A DNA stretch of 22,571 nucleotides. Source: Actinomycetota bacterium (GTDB lineage: Bacteria; Actinomycetota; Humimicrobiia; Hakubellales; JAMDDV01). This document shows positions 8,206 through 15,861 of this stretch, in pieces (position 1 is the stretch's first letter; the number at the start of each line of letters is the position of its first letter). Under the pieces are notes generated by a model. That model made no database searches. It saw nothing but the letters and a program-made list of their open reading frames with translations, and was not told where the DNA came from. The stretch lies in assembly GCA_023488455.1 (NCBI GenBank), contig JAMDDV010000013.1, positions 1 to 22,571 of the forward strand, given 5' to 3'. Both the position numbers and the translations under genes were made by a program.

Positions 8206-9621
8206 TCAGCTGACGATGGGATCGATATCCAGGAGCTTACAAACATCTAATAACTCAGATGTTATATCTCCGTAACAAAAATGCATGTACTGGCTTCGCA
8301 CATTTTGAATAAATTTTTCTGGGTCTCCGTGAAGTTTTATTGCAGCAAATGGTAGGGTGGGGAAACCGGTTCCCTTCTTTGCTTCAGGATCATCAGTAAA
8401 TACTTCGCCTTTGCTGATGTGCATGACGTATCTGTCCTTAATCTTTGATATCCTCGCAAGTGTGATCACTCCAGGCTTGGCACTTATCTCAATGCTAACT
8501 CCACCGATATCGCCCTCTAGTGCCGGTTTTGTCACGAACTGGACATTTTTGAAATCATCTGCGAGGCTTATTGGAGCTGACCCGCAGGAGGCCATTCTCA
8601 ATATCTTCTTGTCAACTAATACCTGCTCTACATCACCTTGAAACATTGGAGCATCAGTAAGGATGCGCATTATGTACATAGTCAGTGCACCTCTTGGTTC
8701 TCCACAGCAGGCAGTTGCTATTCCCTCTTCAAGTAACATGCATTGGGAGAGACAGGGCGTGCAGTAATTATCGCTTAACTCAAATACGCATTTTACGCCG
8801 AGAAAGTCCAGCTGGTGTTTTTTGATTAATTTTTTTTGCGCGAGGTAAAGCCTTATTGCTCTTTTCGTAAGGTTATCCAGATCAGGCATCTTTCCGACGC
8901 TCTTTTTAACCTCTTCGTAGGTTTTCTTGACCTCTTCATTGGTAAACCTTTCTGCTTCAATTACAAGCAGATATTGATCAAGGTGCTCTGCCTCTATGCC
9001 AAATTTTGAGAGCCATTCAGCATCATTTAAAAGACCGGGTATCATGTCCATGCATCGACTGCCAAACTGTCCGAATTTTGAGTTCCTGAGCACGTTCTTG
9101 ACCATCGCAGCCCTTATGTAGGACATTGCTTTATTAACGGTTTTTTCGTCATCGGGCATTCCATAAATTAGCTTATGCTCCATCCCAATTTCATCTAAAG
9201 TCCCGTGCATGCCCCAAAGCCCCACAGCCTGACAACCCTCGAGCCTGTTTCCTGTCCATATGATCATGGGCAGGTTTGCTTTCATCAAGGCTTGAGTATA
9301 GTGGCTCATCCACATCCATGTGGTAAAGAAAAGAACAAGACAGTCAACATCTTTTTGCAGGAACTTGTTTACGGCTGCAAAAGCTTTTTCTTTGGAATCT
9401 ATTATGCACTCCCTGTCGAAATCTGATACCTGAAGGCCTTTAACTTCGCCCTGAATGATGCCAGTATCTTTTAATTGGTAAACTTTACAGCCGCTTTCCT
9501 TTAATGCTCTCGCTGCGAGCTCTGCTTCACCTGTAACAGGAAATGGTCTGTTCAAGTCATCTATTAGTTCGACATGAACGGGAGCACAAAGCGCCATGAA
9601 TCCAACTTTCGGTTTTCTCAT
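8206..9621 (-). CDS. L-fucose isomerase-like protein B, divergent metal site
   Basis: A 471-residue COG2407-type protein homologous to A and C along its length: conserved FLGVKCVFELSDNYCTPC (~270-290), a GD strand (D330), and SQYMHFCYGD near the C-terminus. Compared with A (C288-E289-G-D291) it reads C305-C306-G-E308, so the expected metal-ligand Glu is Cys and the acid lies two residues later; the C-terminal His has likewise moved from the A position (here Y445) to H447. The N-terminal half carries unique segments (ALCAPVHVELIDDLNRPFP). It may act on another substrate, bind metal differently or be non-isomerising. AAGGAG eight bases upstream supports the ATG. It lies 67 bp after the GntR gene and one base before the M24 gene. 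Confidence 0.83.
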   Translation of the reverse strand: MRKPKVGFMALCAPVHVELIDDLNRPFPVTGEAELAARALKESGCKVYQLKDTGIIQGEVKGLQVSDFDRECIIDSKEKAFAAVNKFLQKDVDCLVLFFTTWMWMSHYTQALMKANLPMIIWTGNRLEGCQAVGLWGMHGTLDEIGMEHKLIYGMPDDEKTVNKAMSYIRAAMVKNVLRNSKFGQFGSRCMDMIPGLLNDAEWLSKFGIEAEHLDQYLLVIEAERFTNEEVKKTYEEVKKSVGKMPDLDNLTKRAIRLYLAQKKLIKKHQLDFLGVKCVFELSDNYCTPCLSQCMLLEEGIATACCGEPRGALTMYIMRILTDAPMFQGDVEQVLVDKKILRMASCGSAPISLADDFKNVQFVTKPALEGDIGGVSIEISAKPGVITLARISKIKDRYVMHISKGEVFTDDPEAKKGTGFPTLPFAAIKLHGDPEKFIQNVRSQYMHFCYGDITSELLDVCKLLDIDPIVS

Positions 9622-9688
9622 TTTTCGTTCTCTCCTTCTATTTGAAAGTTATTTTTGAACTCCGTTGTCTGGTTTGGATATCCGCTAT

Positions 9689-10408
9689 CTATATAAGTTC
9701 TCTTCGTACGAACTCAAAGTGTTCTTTGACAAGAGATCTCATCTCTCTTGGTTTGTTTTCTTTTATAAGGCTGACGATATTTTCGTGATATTTGATATCT
9801 CTTTCTTTGTGCCCGGGATTTTTTACGATTCTCTCTCGTATTTCAACCCACAAACTCTCGTACATGATGTTAATAATGTTTTCGATTATTTTATAAAGCA
9901 GTTGGTTATCAGCTATTTCTGCCAGTGTCAAATGGAATTGTGCATCTGTTTGCAGATCGTATGACCCTTTTTGTTTAATCTGATCTTTCATATTCTCCAA
10001 AATGGATTCCACTTTCTTTATATCATCCAGGCTTGCCTTTGTACATGCTAAGGCTGCAATCTCGGGCTCAAGTATCTTCCTGATTTCAATTGCTTCGTAA
10101 GGGCTTTCCTCTGTTGTTGAGATCTCGTCTAATTTTTTTTCTGCAGTTGCATTGATGTCGACGGATTTGACATATGTTCCAGACCCGGCTCTGCTCTCTA
10201 AGATGCCAGTCATTTCCAGCGCGCAGTAGCCTTCTCTGACTGATGGACGGCTGACCCCAAGTTTATCGGCCATTATCCTTTCCGGGGGAAGTTTATCACC
10301 AGCCTTAAAATAACCTTGTTTAATCAAGTCCAATATCTTTTCAATTACAATGGAGTATTTCTTCTTTAATTGGATAGGTTTTAGAAGATCGTCAATTTTG
10401 TTGTTCAT
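9689..10408 (-). CDS. GntR-family transcriptional regulator, FCD (FadR) subfamily
   Basis: A 239-residue DNA-binding regulator. Residues about 15-80 form the GntR winged helix (AGDKLPPERIMADKLGVSRPSVREG, then the wing ESRAGSGTYV). Residues about 100-235 are the helical FCD effector domain with the metal ligands D155, H159, H208 and H230 in the usual Asp-His-His-His pattern, so the effector is probably a carboxylate or sugar acid bound through metal. It overlaps the end of isomerase-like gene C by 17 bp and GGGGAG inside that gene's end serves as its ribosome site. It likely autoregulates its unit and the divergent plus-strand unit through the region 11742-11870. The effector is unknown, but proteins of this group usually sense a pathway intermediate and act as repressors. 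Confidence 0.92.
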   Translation of the reverse strand: MNNKIDDLLKPIQLKKKYSIVIEKILDLIKQGYFKAGDKLPPERIMADKLGVSRPSVREGYCALEMTGILESRAGSGTYVKSVDINATAEKKLDEISTTEESPYEAIEIRKILEPEIAALACTKASLDDIKKVESILENMKDQIKQKGSYDLQTDAQFHLTLAEIADNQLLYKIIENIINIMYESLWVEIRERIVKNPGHKERDIKYHENIVSLIKENKPREMRSLVKEHFEFVRRELI

Positions 10409-11741
10409 TTTGCTCCCCGATTTTATAAAATTCTAAGTTTAAGAGATGAGAGAGAATTTCTACTCTACTTATTATATTATCATTAACCAAAGCGTAGTGT
10501 TGTCCGCCCATTTTAGCAATGAAATCTTCTGTAGAACCATTTAATTTAAAATTAAGAGCAGGAAACCTGCCCTGCCTCAGCTCCGTTTTAATGCCAGAGC
10601 CATTTCCAGTAACTACCTCAAAATTCCCAAGTAATTCGTTTATCCTGCAAAAGGTGTAAACACCTGGCGGCAGAACGAATGAACAGATGGCGCCATTGAA
10701 GCCTGGATGATCGATATCCCTTATTATTTTTTCCTGATCTCCGCCAGCCATGTTAAACGGCAAGTAACCACAAGATGAGAAATATATCCTGTCTCTATTG
10801 ATGTCAAGCACATCCCCGTAGGTAGATGGCTTGTTACTTAAATAATTTAATATTATCATCGCTACAGATGTGGGGATATCGCCCTCACAGCCGGTCAGGT
10901 AGTCTTCATTTGCCAGGAGTGAAAGTGGTACACATGGTATGCAACCGTAATCCTGTGAAAGTTCATACTGGCATTTTACGTTGATAGCATCTAAGTTATA
11001 TTTTTCTGTTAATTTTCTAAACGCATAATATAATTTAGCACTTTTAGCTAAAGTTTCTTCAGAAATGCCAATATCGATTTTAGTAATGGCTTTTAGTTTT
11101 TCCTTGTACTCTTTTATATGCTGCTTGGTTGCAGTTTCAGCAATATTTAAGAGCTCCATATTATCAATATGTACTACCTCTGGACCAATCTTGGACCTTA
11201 AAAGTAAGTGATCAAATGTCTGTGGATATATTCCCATTGCGGAGTATCCGATTAAACCGATGCGCGTTCGAATTAGCTGTTTTTTTGCACTGGCTGCTGA
11301 TATAAAATCAAGTACGGCAGCAATTGTATCAGCCTCTTCAGGTAACCCTGTTACAAGGTGCATCTGTTTTTCTATTCTTGAAAAACTACCCTTAATAACT
11401 GTTGCGCCTACCAAAGAACCGGTTGTTTCCATCTTGCCTTTATGAGAAAACATGGGGAACCCAAAGGCCATTAAAGGAATATGCCCTAACTCAAGAGCTA
11501 ATGTCATTGCGATTGGGGGTTCGGACCAGGTCCCGAAGAAAAGAATTACGGCACCGACATCCTTTTTAATCACTTCGCTGGCAGCGTTCCTTGCGGCCTC
11601 GATAGATGTTATGGCAATTTTGTGGTGCCATATTTTGATATGTGGACCGGTTATCTTATCTATTAGCTCATCAGCCTTCGACAAGCCCAGATCATTAGGA
11701 TAGTCCTTATGCCCGAGAACAATTAGTTCAATTTGAGTCAT
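10392..11741 (-). CDS. L-fucose isomerase-family protein C (COG2407 type)
   Basis: A 449-residue paralog of A with the same architecture and the same predicted metal triad: E286 (GCEGD), D310 (YGDV) and H415 (GGQHYA). Shared blocks include LIVLGHKDYPNDLGL at the N-terminus, NVKCQYELSQDYGC near 250 and ELRQGRFPALN near 390, so A and C look close. C is the first gene of the minus-strand unit and is translated from ATG at 11741 with only a weak AGG eight bases upstream. Its stop lies 17 bp inside the GntR gene. The likely reaction is aldose-ketose isomerisation of a deoxy or modified sugar. The different operon suggests a different substrate, or condition of expression, from A. Confidence 0.85.
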   Translation of the reverse strand: MTQIELIVLGHKDYPNDLGLSKADELIDKITGPHIKIWHHKIAITSIEAARNAASEVIKKDVGAVILFFGTWSEPPIAMTLALELGHIPLMAFGFPMFSHKGKMETTGSLVGATVIKGSFSRIEKQMHLVTGLPEEADTIAAVLDFISAASAKKQLIRTRIGLIGYSAMGIYPQTFDHLLLRSKIGPEVVHIDNMELLNIAETATKQHIKEYKEKLKAITKIDIGISEETLAKSAKLYYAFRKLTEKYNLDAINVKCQYELSQDYGCIPCVPLSLLANEDYLTGCEGDIPTSVAMIILNYLSNKPSTYGDVLDINRDRIYFSSCGYLPFNMAGGDQEKIIRDIDHPGFNGAICSFVLPPGVYTFCRINELLGNFEVVTGNGSGIKTELRQGRFPALNFKLNGSTEDFIAKMGGQHYALVNDNIISRVEILSHLLNLEFYKIGEQNEQQN

Positions 11742-11758
11742 TAACAGCCTGAAAATTG

Positions 11759-11794
11759 GTAATATTACTTGACAAGTTTATGAAGTTAATATTA
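11759..11794. promoter_or_regulatory. Paired palindromic candidate operators (TAATATTA x2)
   Basis: GTAATATTAC at 11759-11768 is a perfect 10-bp palindrome. The octamer TAATATTA recurs at 11787-11794, 27 bp from the first. The copies overlie the -10 and -35 of the candidate minus-strand promoter. Spaced palindromes between divergent transcripts suit a dimeric GntR/FCD repressor, but the AT-richness makes chance repeats possible. Confidence 0.4.
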
Positions 11795-11823
11795 TCATTT
11801 TTTTTATATAAATCAAATACATT

Positions 11824-11839
11824 ATAAAAGATATATAAT
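11824..11839 (+). promoter_or_regulatory. Promoter-like box shared with the racemase gene
   Basis: ATAAAAGATATATA (11824-11837), ending in an overlapping TATAAT (11834-11839), ends 33 bases before the amidohydrolase ATG. The same 14-mer is at 13778-13791, 31 bases before the racemase gene. The matching position suggests a core-promoter element. Confidence 0.45.
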
Positions 11840-11870
11840 ACGCGAGCACATAAAAGGTTGAAAATCAAAC

Positions 11871-12620
11871 ATGTTAATTGATGCACACTGCCATCTCGGC
11901 ACCTATATGAAACATTATCCGATTACGGACAAGACAATAGATCAGATGATAGAAGGTCTTGACAGGTGTGGAGTTGATAAGATGGGAGTTTCGCATTATG
12001 AAGGACTTCACTATGATTTTGTCGAGGGAAATTATGAGCTTAAAAAGGCGTATGATAAGTATCCCGATAGAGTAATACCATATTTTGTTGTAAACCCGAG
12101 GTACACTGCCTTGTCCTATGAGGAAATTAAGAAATGTTCTGAGGATTGGGGTTTTAAGGCTCTGAAACTTCATCCCCAATTTCAAGAATATTATATAAAT
12201 TCTGATCCTCCTAAGAGAATTGTCCAGCGGGCAGCAAATTATAAATTAATTATAATCACACATACCGGTGATGCTTATGCTGGATCATTTGCTACGCCTT
12301 ACATGTTTGCAGATCTGGCATCAGAATTTCCTGAATTGAAGTTTATAATGTGCCATATGGGTGTTACCGATTGGCCAGATGCCGTAGCTGTGGCAAAGGC
12401 TAATAAAAATATAATTTTGGATACCACAGGAGCCACGATAAATTATGGGATGATCGAAATTGCGGCATCTGAGATAGGAGCAGATCGAATAATCTGGGGA
12501 TCTGATTATTCGATGTACCCGATTGAACTTGGTCTTTCCAAGATAATCGATTCTGAACTAGATGAAGAATCAAAGCAGCAAATTCTTTATAAGAATATGA
12601 TTAGACTTTTTAATCTATGA
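11871..12620 (+). CDS. Amidohydrolase-2 (ACMSD-like) family metal hydrolase, copy 1
   Basis: A 249-residue TIM-barrel protein of the amidohydrolase_2 family (hydrolases, lactonases and decarboxylases). N-terminal DAHCHLG supplies H6 and H8; downstream ALKLHPQF, ITHTGD, MCHMG and IIWGSDY (D212) supply the other expected metal or catalytic positions. It is at the short end for the family. It is the first gene of the long plus-strand unit and is followed by a cupin and a second amidohydrolase of similar length and sequence (ERIIWG, KLHP, MCHMG shared). In sugar clusters such proteins can be lactonases or deacylases. Here the reaction is unknown. The ribosome site is weak (AAAGG about 16 bases before the ATG). 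Confidence 0.86.
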   Translation: MLIDAHCHLGTYMKHYPITDKTIDQMIEGLDRCGVDKMGVSHYEGLHYDFVEGNYELKKAYDKYPDRVIPYFVVNPRYTALSYEEIKKCSEDWGFKALKLHPQFQEYYINSDPPKRIVQRAANYKLIIITHTGDAYAGSFATPYMFADLASEFPELKFIMCHMGVTDWPDAVAVAKANKNIILDTTGATINYGMIEIAASEIGADRIIWGSDYSMYPIELGLSKIIDSELDEESKQQILYKNMIRLFNL

Positions 12621-12626
12621 GGGAAT

Positions 12627-12998
12627 TTGTTTAGTTTTAAAGAGAGCGAAGCGAAATTAAATAAGTTAAAGGGTAGGAATTATAAGTTGCTCGCAGATTC
12701 ATCAACTATAGGCTGCAAGAATCTCAATGTTGGAGTATCTTTTTTCCCGCCAGGAACTCATGCTCCTGGCCATGTACACGAGAATGAAGAAGAGGTTATC
12801 TACTGTTTAAAAGGATATGGAAAAGTGTATATTGATGGCAAATCTGAACCGATAGAGCCGGGGACTGTGGTTTATTTTCCACCAGGTTCGCTCCACAGCG
12901 TGAAGAATGAATCAGATCAGGAGATTAAATTGCTATTTATTTTTTCACCTGCCACAAAGATTGGTGACTATGCCGATTATGATGGCGATGATAAATAG
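12627..12998 (+). CDS. Single-domain cupin, intact metal motif
   Basis: A 123-residue single cupin. The two conserved motifs are present: PGHVHENEEE (H49, H51, E56) followed by CLKGYGKV, and the second His H90 in PGSLHSV, so one divalent metal is expected. The family covers isomerases, dioxygenases and sugar-binding proteins; function here is open. Start is TTG with TGAGGGA just upstream, overlapping the region after the previous stop by a 6-bp gap. It lies between two homologous amidohydrolases, 17 bp before the second, so the three are probably co-expressed as one functional block. Confidence 0.85.
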   Translation: MFSFKESEAKLNKLKGRNYKLLADSSTIGCKNLNVGVSFFPPGTHAPGHVHENEEEVIYCLKGYGKVYIDGKSEPIEPGTVVYFPPGSLHSVKNESDQEIKLLFIFSPATKIGDYADYDGDDK

Positions 12999-13015
12999 AC
13001 CTTAAGATCAGGTGA

Positions 13016-13762
13016 ATGATGATAGATGGACATGCTCATATAGGCTTTTTTCATAAGAAATATCCGATTTACATCAAGGATCTGGACAGCATGGTTGCTG
13101 TCATGGATAAGTTTGGTATAGAGAAGTCAGTTGTGTCGTCACTTAAGGCCATTCAGTACGACTTTGTAATGGGTAATCAGGAAGTTAAGGAAGCCTGTGA
13201 TAGATATCCTGACAGGTTTATCCCAATTTCAGTTGTACACCCAAGACATCGAGAGGATGCAAAAAGGGAATTGCTAAGAACAGTAAAAGAGTGGGGTTTT
13301 AGAGCCTTAAAACTGCATCCGGTGGACCAGTGCTTTCCTGCGGATTGTCTTAGCTCAAGAAGAATAGTTCAAACGGCAGTTGAACTGGATATTCCAGTTT
13401 TTTTTCACTGCTCGCAGGATGATTTTGCAAATCCATATAGAATTGCACGTGTCGCCAAGGAGTTTCCAGAAGCAAAAATTGTAATGTGCCATATGGGGAA
13501 GATATTGTTCTGGCAGGACTGTGTGGAACTGGCAGAAGAGTTTGGAAATTTAATTCTTGATCTCACAGACGCTATGTTTGTGGAAAATCTAATTGAAACA
13601 TCGGTTAAATATGTGGGAGCTGAGCGGATCATCTGGGGGACAAATCTTCCTATCAGCTATCCTGGCCCCAATATTAAGAGGGTGGAGATAGCAAAGATCT
13701 CTCAAGAAGATAAGGAAAAAATTTTTTCTAAAAATATAAAAGTATTGCTGAAGTTAACTTAA
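13016..13762 (+). CDS. Amidohydrolase-2 family protein, copy 2, altered metal Asp
   Basis: A 248-residue paralog of the 11871 protein. It keeps H6 and H8 (DGHAHIG), ALKLHP, VFFHCSQ and MCHMG, but where copy 1 has GSDY with D212 this protein reads WGTNL with N210. The Asp is normally an essential metal ligand or base in this superfamily, so copy 2 may be weaker, use another mechanism, or act as a partner subunit of copy 1. Two adjacent ATGs exist (13016 and 13019); AGGTGA at 13010-13015 fits the second better, and the difference is one residue. It is followed by 60 bp holding a second copy of the ATAAAAGATATATA box. Confidence 0.85.
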   Translation: MMIDGHAHIGFFHKKYPIYIKDLDSMVAVMDKFGIEKSVVSSLKAIQYDFVMGNQEVKEACDRYPDRFIPISVVHPRHREDAKRELLRTVKEWGFRALKLHPVDQCFPADCLSSRRIVQTAVELDIPVFFHCSQDDFANPYRIARVAKEFPEAKIVMCHMGKILFWQDCVELAEEFGNLILDLTDAMFVENLIETSVKYVGAERIIWGTNLPISYPGPNIKRVEIAKISQEDKEKIFSKNIKVLLKLT

Positions 13763-13822
13763 TTTCAGACATAATAAATAAAAGATATATATATAGAATA
13801 AAAGATGGGAGTAATCTAAATA
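13763..13822 (+). promoter_or_regulatory. Internal promoter candidate with repeated ATAAAAGAT box
   Basis: The 60-bp gap holds ATAAAAGATATATA at 13778-13791, identical to 11824-11837, and a partial second copy ATAAAAGAT at 13798-13806, 20 bp later. Its placement 31 bases before the racemase-fold gene suggests that this gene and those after it have their own promoter. No terminator-like hairpin was seen. Confidence 0.4.
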
Positions 13823-14491
13823 ATGAATAAAAAAGTAGCACTAATTCATACCGGCTTTGTTCTTGTCGAGGTATTAAAAAAATTGTTCAGCGATCTCATT
13901 CCTGAGGCTGAGTTAATTAATATAGTCGATGATAGCCTGCTGAAAGAGGTAATCTCATCAGGTGGATTAAACGCAAATGTCACAAAGCGCATTGTTTCCT
14001 ATGGGCTAGCAGCAAAGGATGCAGGGGCTGATACGATATTGAACGTCTGCTCATCTGTAAGTGAGGCTGCTGATGTGGTGCGACAGGTTGTTAACATCCC
14101 TGTTGTAAAGATTGATGAGTCAATGGCAGAAGAAGCTGTAGGGAGAGCTATAAAAATTGGTGTCGTTGCAACTCTTGCAACCACTCTTGATCCTACGTGC
14201 AGACTTATTGAAAAAAAAGCTCTGGAGTTATCAAAACAGGTAAAGCTTGAAAAAAAGCTCTGTGAAGGTGCCTTTGAACTGCTGATATCAGGCAATGCTA
14301 AAGGTCATGACGAAATGGTAATGAAGACGATAATTGAGGCTTCAAGGACAAATGAGATCGTTGTTTTAGCACAGGGCAGTATGGCCAGGTTAGCCGATAG
14401 CTTACCAGATGAGCTGAAGAACAGGGTTCTTTCAAGTCCAAGATCAGGAGTTTTAAGGGTTAAGGAAACTTTGAATAGCATGAGTAAATAA
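13823..14491 (+). CDS. Asp/Glu/hydantoin racemase-fold protein, single catalytic Cys
   Basis: A 222-residue protein of the Asp/Glu racemase superfamily (hydantoin racemase, maleate isomerase, arylmalonate decarboxylase). The N-terminal half contains the first active-site Cys, C76 in NVCSSVSEA. At the place where hydantoin racemases carry the second Cys (LGCAGM-like), this protein reads LAQGSM with Q184. Two-base racemisation normally needs both Cys residues, so a one-base lyase or isomerase, or a substrate-binding role, is more likely. ATG follows GGGAG by about 11 bases. The gene is 11 bp before the aminotransferase. The assignment of fold is good; that of reaction is open. Confidence 0.83.
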   Translation: MNKKVALIHTGFVLVEVLKKLFSDLIPEAELINIVDDSLLKEVISSGGLNANVTKRIVSYGLAAKDAGADTILNVCSSVSEAADVVRQVVNIPVVKIDESMAEEAVGRAIKIGVVATLATTLDPTCRLIEKKALELSKQVKLEKKLCEGAFELLISGNAKGHDEMVMKTIIEASRTNEIVVLAQGSMARLADSLPDELKNRVLSSPRSGVLRVKETLNSMSK

Positions 14492-14502
14492 TTCGAGAAA
14501 GT

Positions 14503-15834
14503 GTGATTAAATTGAAGACAGAAACAGGCGATAAGCTTTACGAATTTGCAAAACAGTATCTTGTTGCTGGTGGATCAGCATCCGCGCGTTTTAATCAGGC
14601 ACTACGAAGGCCTCTCTATCTTACTAATGGTAAGGGATCAAAAATCTACGATGTGGATGGCAATGAGTATATCGATATGTGCATATCACATGGTGGTTCG
14701 ATCTTAGGCCATAGACACCCAAAGATATTGGAAGCTATTCAAAAGGCTCTGGAGCTTGGGATCATCTGTTCTTACGAAACAGAGTTTCAGAGCAAGCTTG
14801 CTAAGAAGATTTGTGATATGGTGCCTGCTGCTGAACTTGTTCGTTATACCTGTTCGGGGACTGAAGCTACCATGCACTCAATTAGGTTAGCAAGGGAATA
14901 TACGAAGAAGGAAAAGATCATAAAATTTGAAGGTCATTTTCATGGTTATCATGATTATGTTCAGTTTAGCTGGGCTCCTCCTTTGGATAAAGCTGGACCC
15001 TATGATAATCCGGTGCCTTTTGCACAGTCCGGTGGAATACCCGAAAGAATTAAAGATTATGTTATAGTCCTGCCTTTTAATGATATCGATCTGCTTGAAA
15101 AAGCCATTAAGAAAAATAAAGATGAAGTTGCAGCAGTTATTCTTGAACCAATTAACTATAACTCAGGCTGCATAATTCCTGATAAAGAATACATGAAGGC
15201 AATGAGAGAATTGACCGCCAAGAATGGCATCTTGCTTCTCTATGATGAGATTCTTTCGGCTTTTAGAACTGGTGTCGGTTGTGCTCAGGAGTATTTCGAT
15301 GTAGTCCCAGACCTTTGTATGATTGGGAAGTGCGTAGCGGGCGGTACTCCTTTAAGCGTAATTGCCGGTAAAAGGGGAATCATGCAGCATATGAGACCTA
15401 TTGGTCACAGCGAGCACAGCGGCACTTACACTGGACATCTGATCCCAGTCATGGCTGCTATTGCTTGCCTTGATGAAATATCAAGTCCTGGCTTTTATGA
15501 TCACATTTATAAATTAGCTGGCAAACTTTACGATGGACTTAATCAGATATTTAGTAAATCAAAGATCGTAGCCAGGGTTCAGGGTCTGGGGGCACGGTTT
15601 GGTTTCTATTTTGGAATAGATGAGGAAGTGAAAGAATACAGAACTGCAGCAAAGAATGACAGATTGTTAAATCTTAAGTTTTACAAAGAGATGTTGAAAC
15701 GTGGGGTATATTTCCATGATTACAACGGCAAACCGTGCCACCATGGTTTTTCTTCTCAACATACTATGAAAGACATAGAAGAAGTTCTGAACAGGGCGGA
15801 AGATGCGGTAAAGGAAATTGAAAAGGGAATTTAA
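14503..15834 (+). CDS. Class III PLP aminotransferase (GSA-aminomutase-like)
   Basis: A 443-residue fold-type I PLP enzyme close to glutamate-1-semialdehyde aminomutase. Visible are VDGNEYIDMC, the phosphate-binding CSGTEATMHSIRLA (117-130), HGYHDY, the Asp that holds the pyridine nitrogen D248 (LLYDEI) and the Schiff-base lysine K276 (MIGKCVAGGTPLS). No other tetrapyrrole genes are near, so it more likely transaminates or isomerises a sugar-, polyol- or amino-acid-derived carbonyl than acts in haem synthesis. Start is GTG at 14503 with a weak ribosome site. It lies between the racemase-fold gene and the epimerase and, with the glutamate dehydrogenase, could move ammonia between a substrate and 2-oxoglutarate. 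Confidence 0.9.
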   Translation: MIKLKTETGDKLYEFAKQYLVAGGSASARFNQALRRPLYLTNGKGSKIYDVDGNEYIDMCISHGGSILGHRHPKILEAIQKALELGIICSYETEFQSKLAKKICDMVPAAELVRYTCSGTEATMHSIRLAREYTKKEKIIKFEGHFHGYHDYVQFSWAPPLDKAGPYDNPVPFAQSGGIPERIKDYVIVLPFNDIDLLEKAIKKNKDEVAAVILEPINYNSGCIIPDKEYMKAMRELTAKNGILLLYDEILSAFRTGVGCAQEYFDVVPDLCMIGKCVAGGTPLSVIAGKRGIMQHMRPIGHSEHSGTYTGHLIPVMAAIACLDEISSPGFYDHIYKLAGKLYDGLNQIFSKSKIVARVQGLGARFGFYFGIDEEVKEYRTAAKNDRLLNLKFYKEMLKRGVYFHDYNGKPCHHGFSSQHTMKDIEEVLNRAEDAVKEIEKGI

Positions 15835-15861
15835 CCAGCTTTAAGGAGGTGTTAAGGATAA

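Larger units (their letters stand above)
11742..11870. promoter_or_regulatory. Divergent promoter/operator region between the two main units
   Basis: The 129-bp gap, the longest in the window, is very AT-rich and separates the minus-strand isomerase C/GntR unit from the long plus-strand unit. Minus-strand promoter candidate: TTAACT (11789-11784), 16-bp spacer, TAATAT (11767-11762). Plus-strand: a perfect TATAAT at 11834-11839 with no clear -35, and TTGACA at 11769-11774 followed 15 bp later by TATTAT. The octamer TAATATTA occurs twice (see the next entry). It is the most likely target of the GntR protein. Confidence 0.6.

Noticed and set aside
7071..8246. ATG 8246 as start of the M24 gene.
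   Set aside because: It would overlap gene B by 41 bp and has no ribosome site; GTG 8204, one base after the stop of B, gives a normal N-terminus.
11820..11840. Archaeal BRE/TATA promoter, suggesting an archaeal host.
   Set aside because: The MalK-type operon, GntR/FCD regulator, strong Shine-Dalgarno sites and a TATAAT that fits a bacterial -10 all favour bacteria.
13763..13822. Alternating AT run at 13785-13795 as an origin or a microsatellite.
   Set aside because: It is too short and is part of a promoter-like box; no DnaA-box cluster or dnaA/dnaN gene is nearby.
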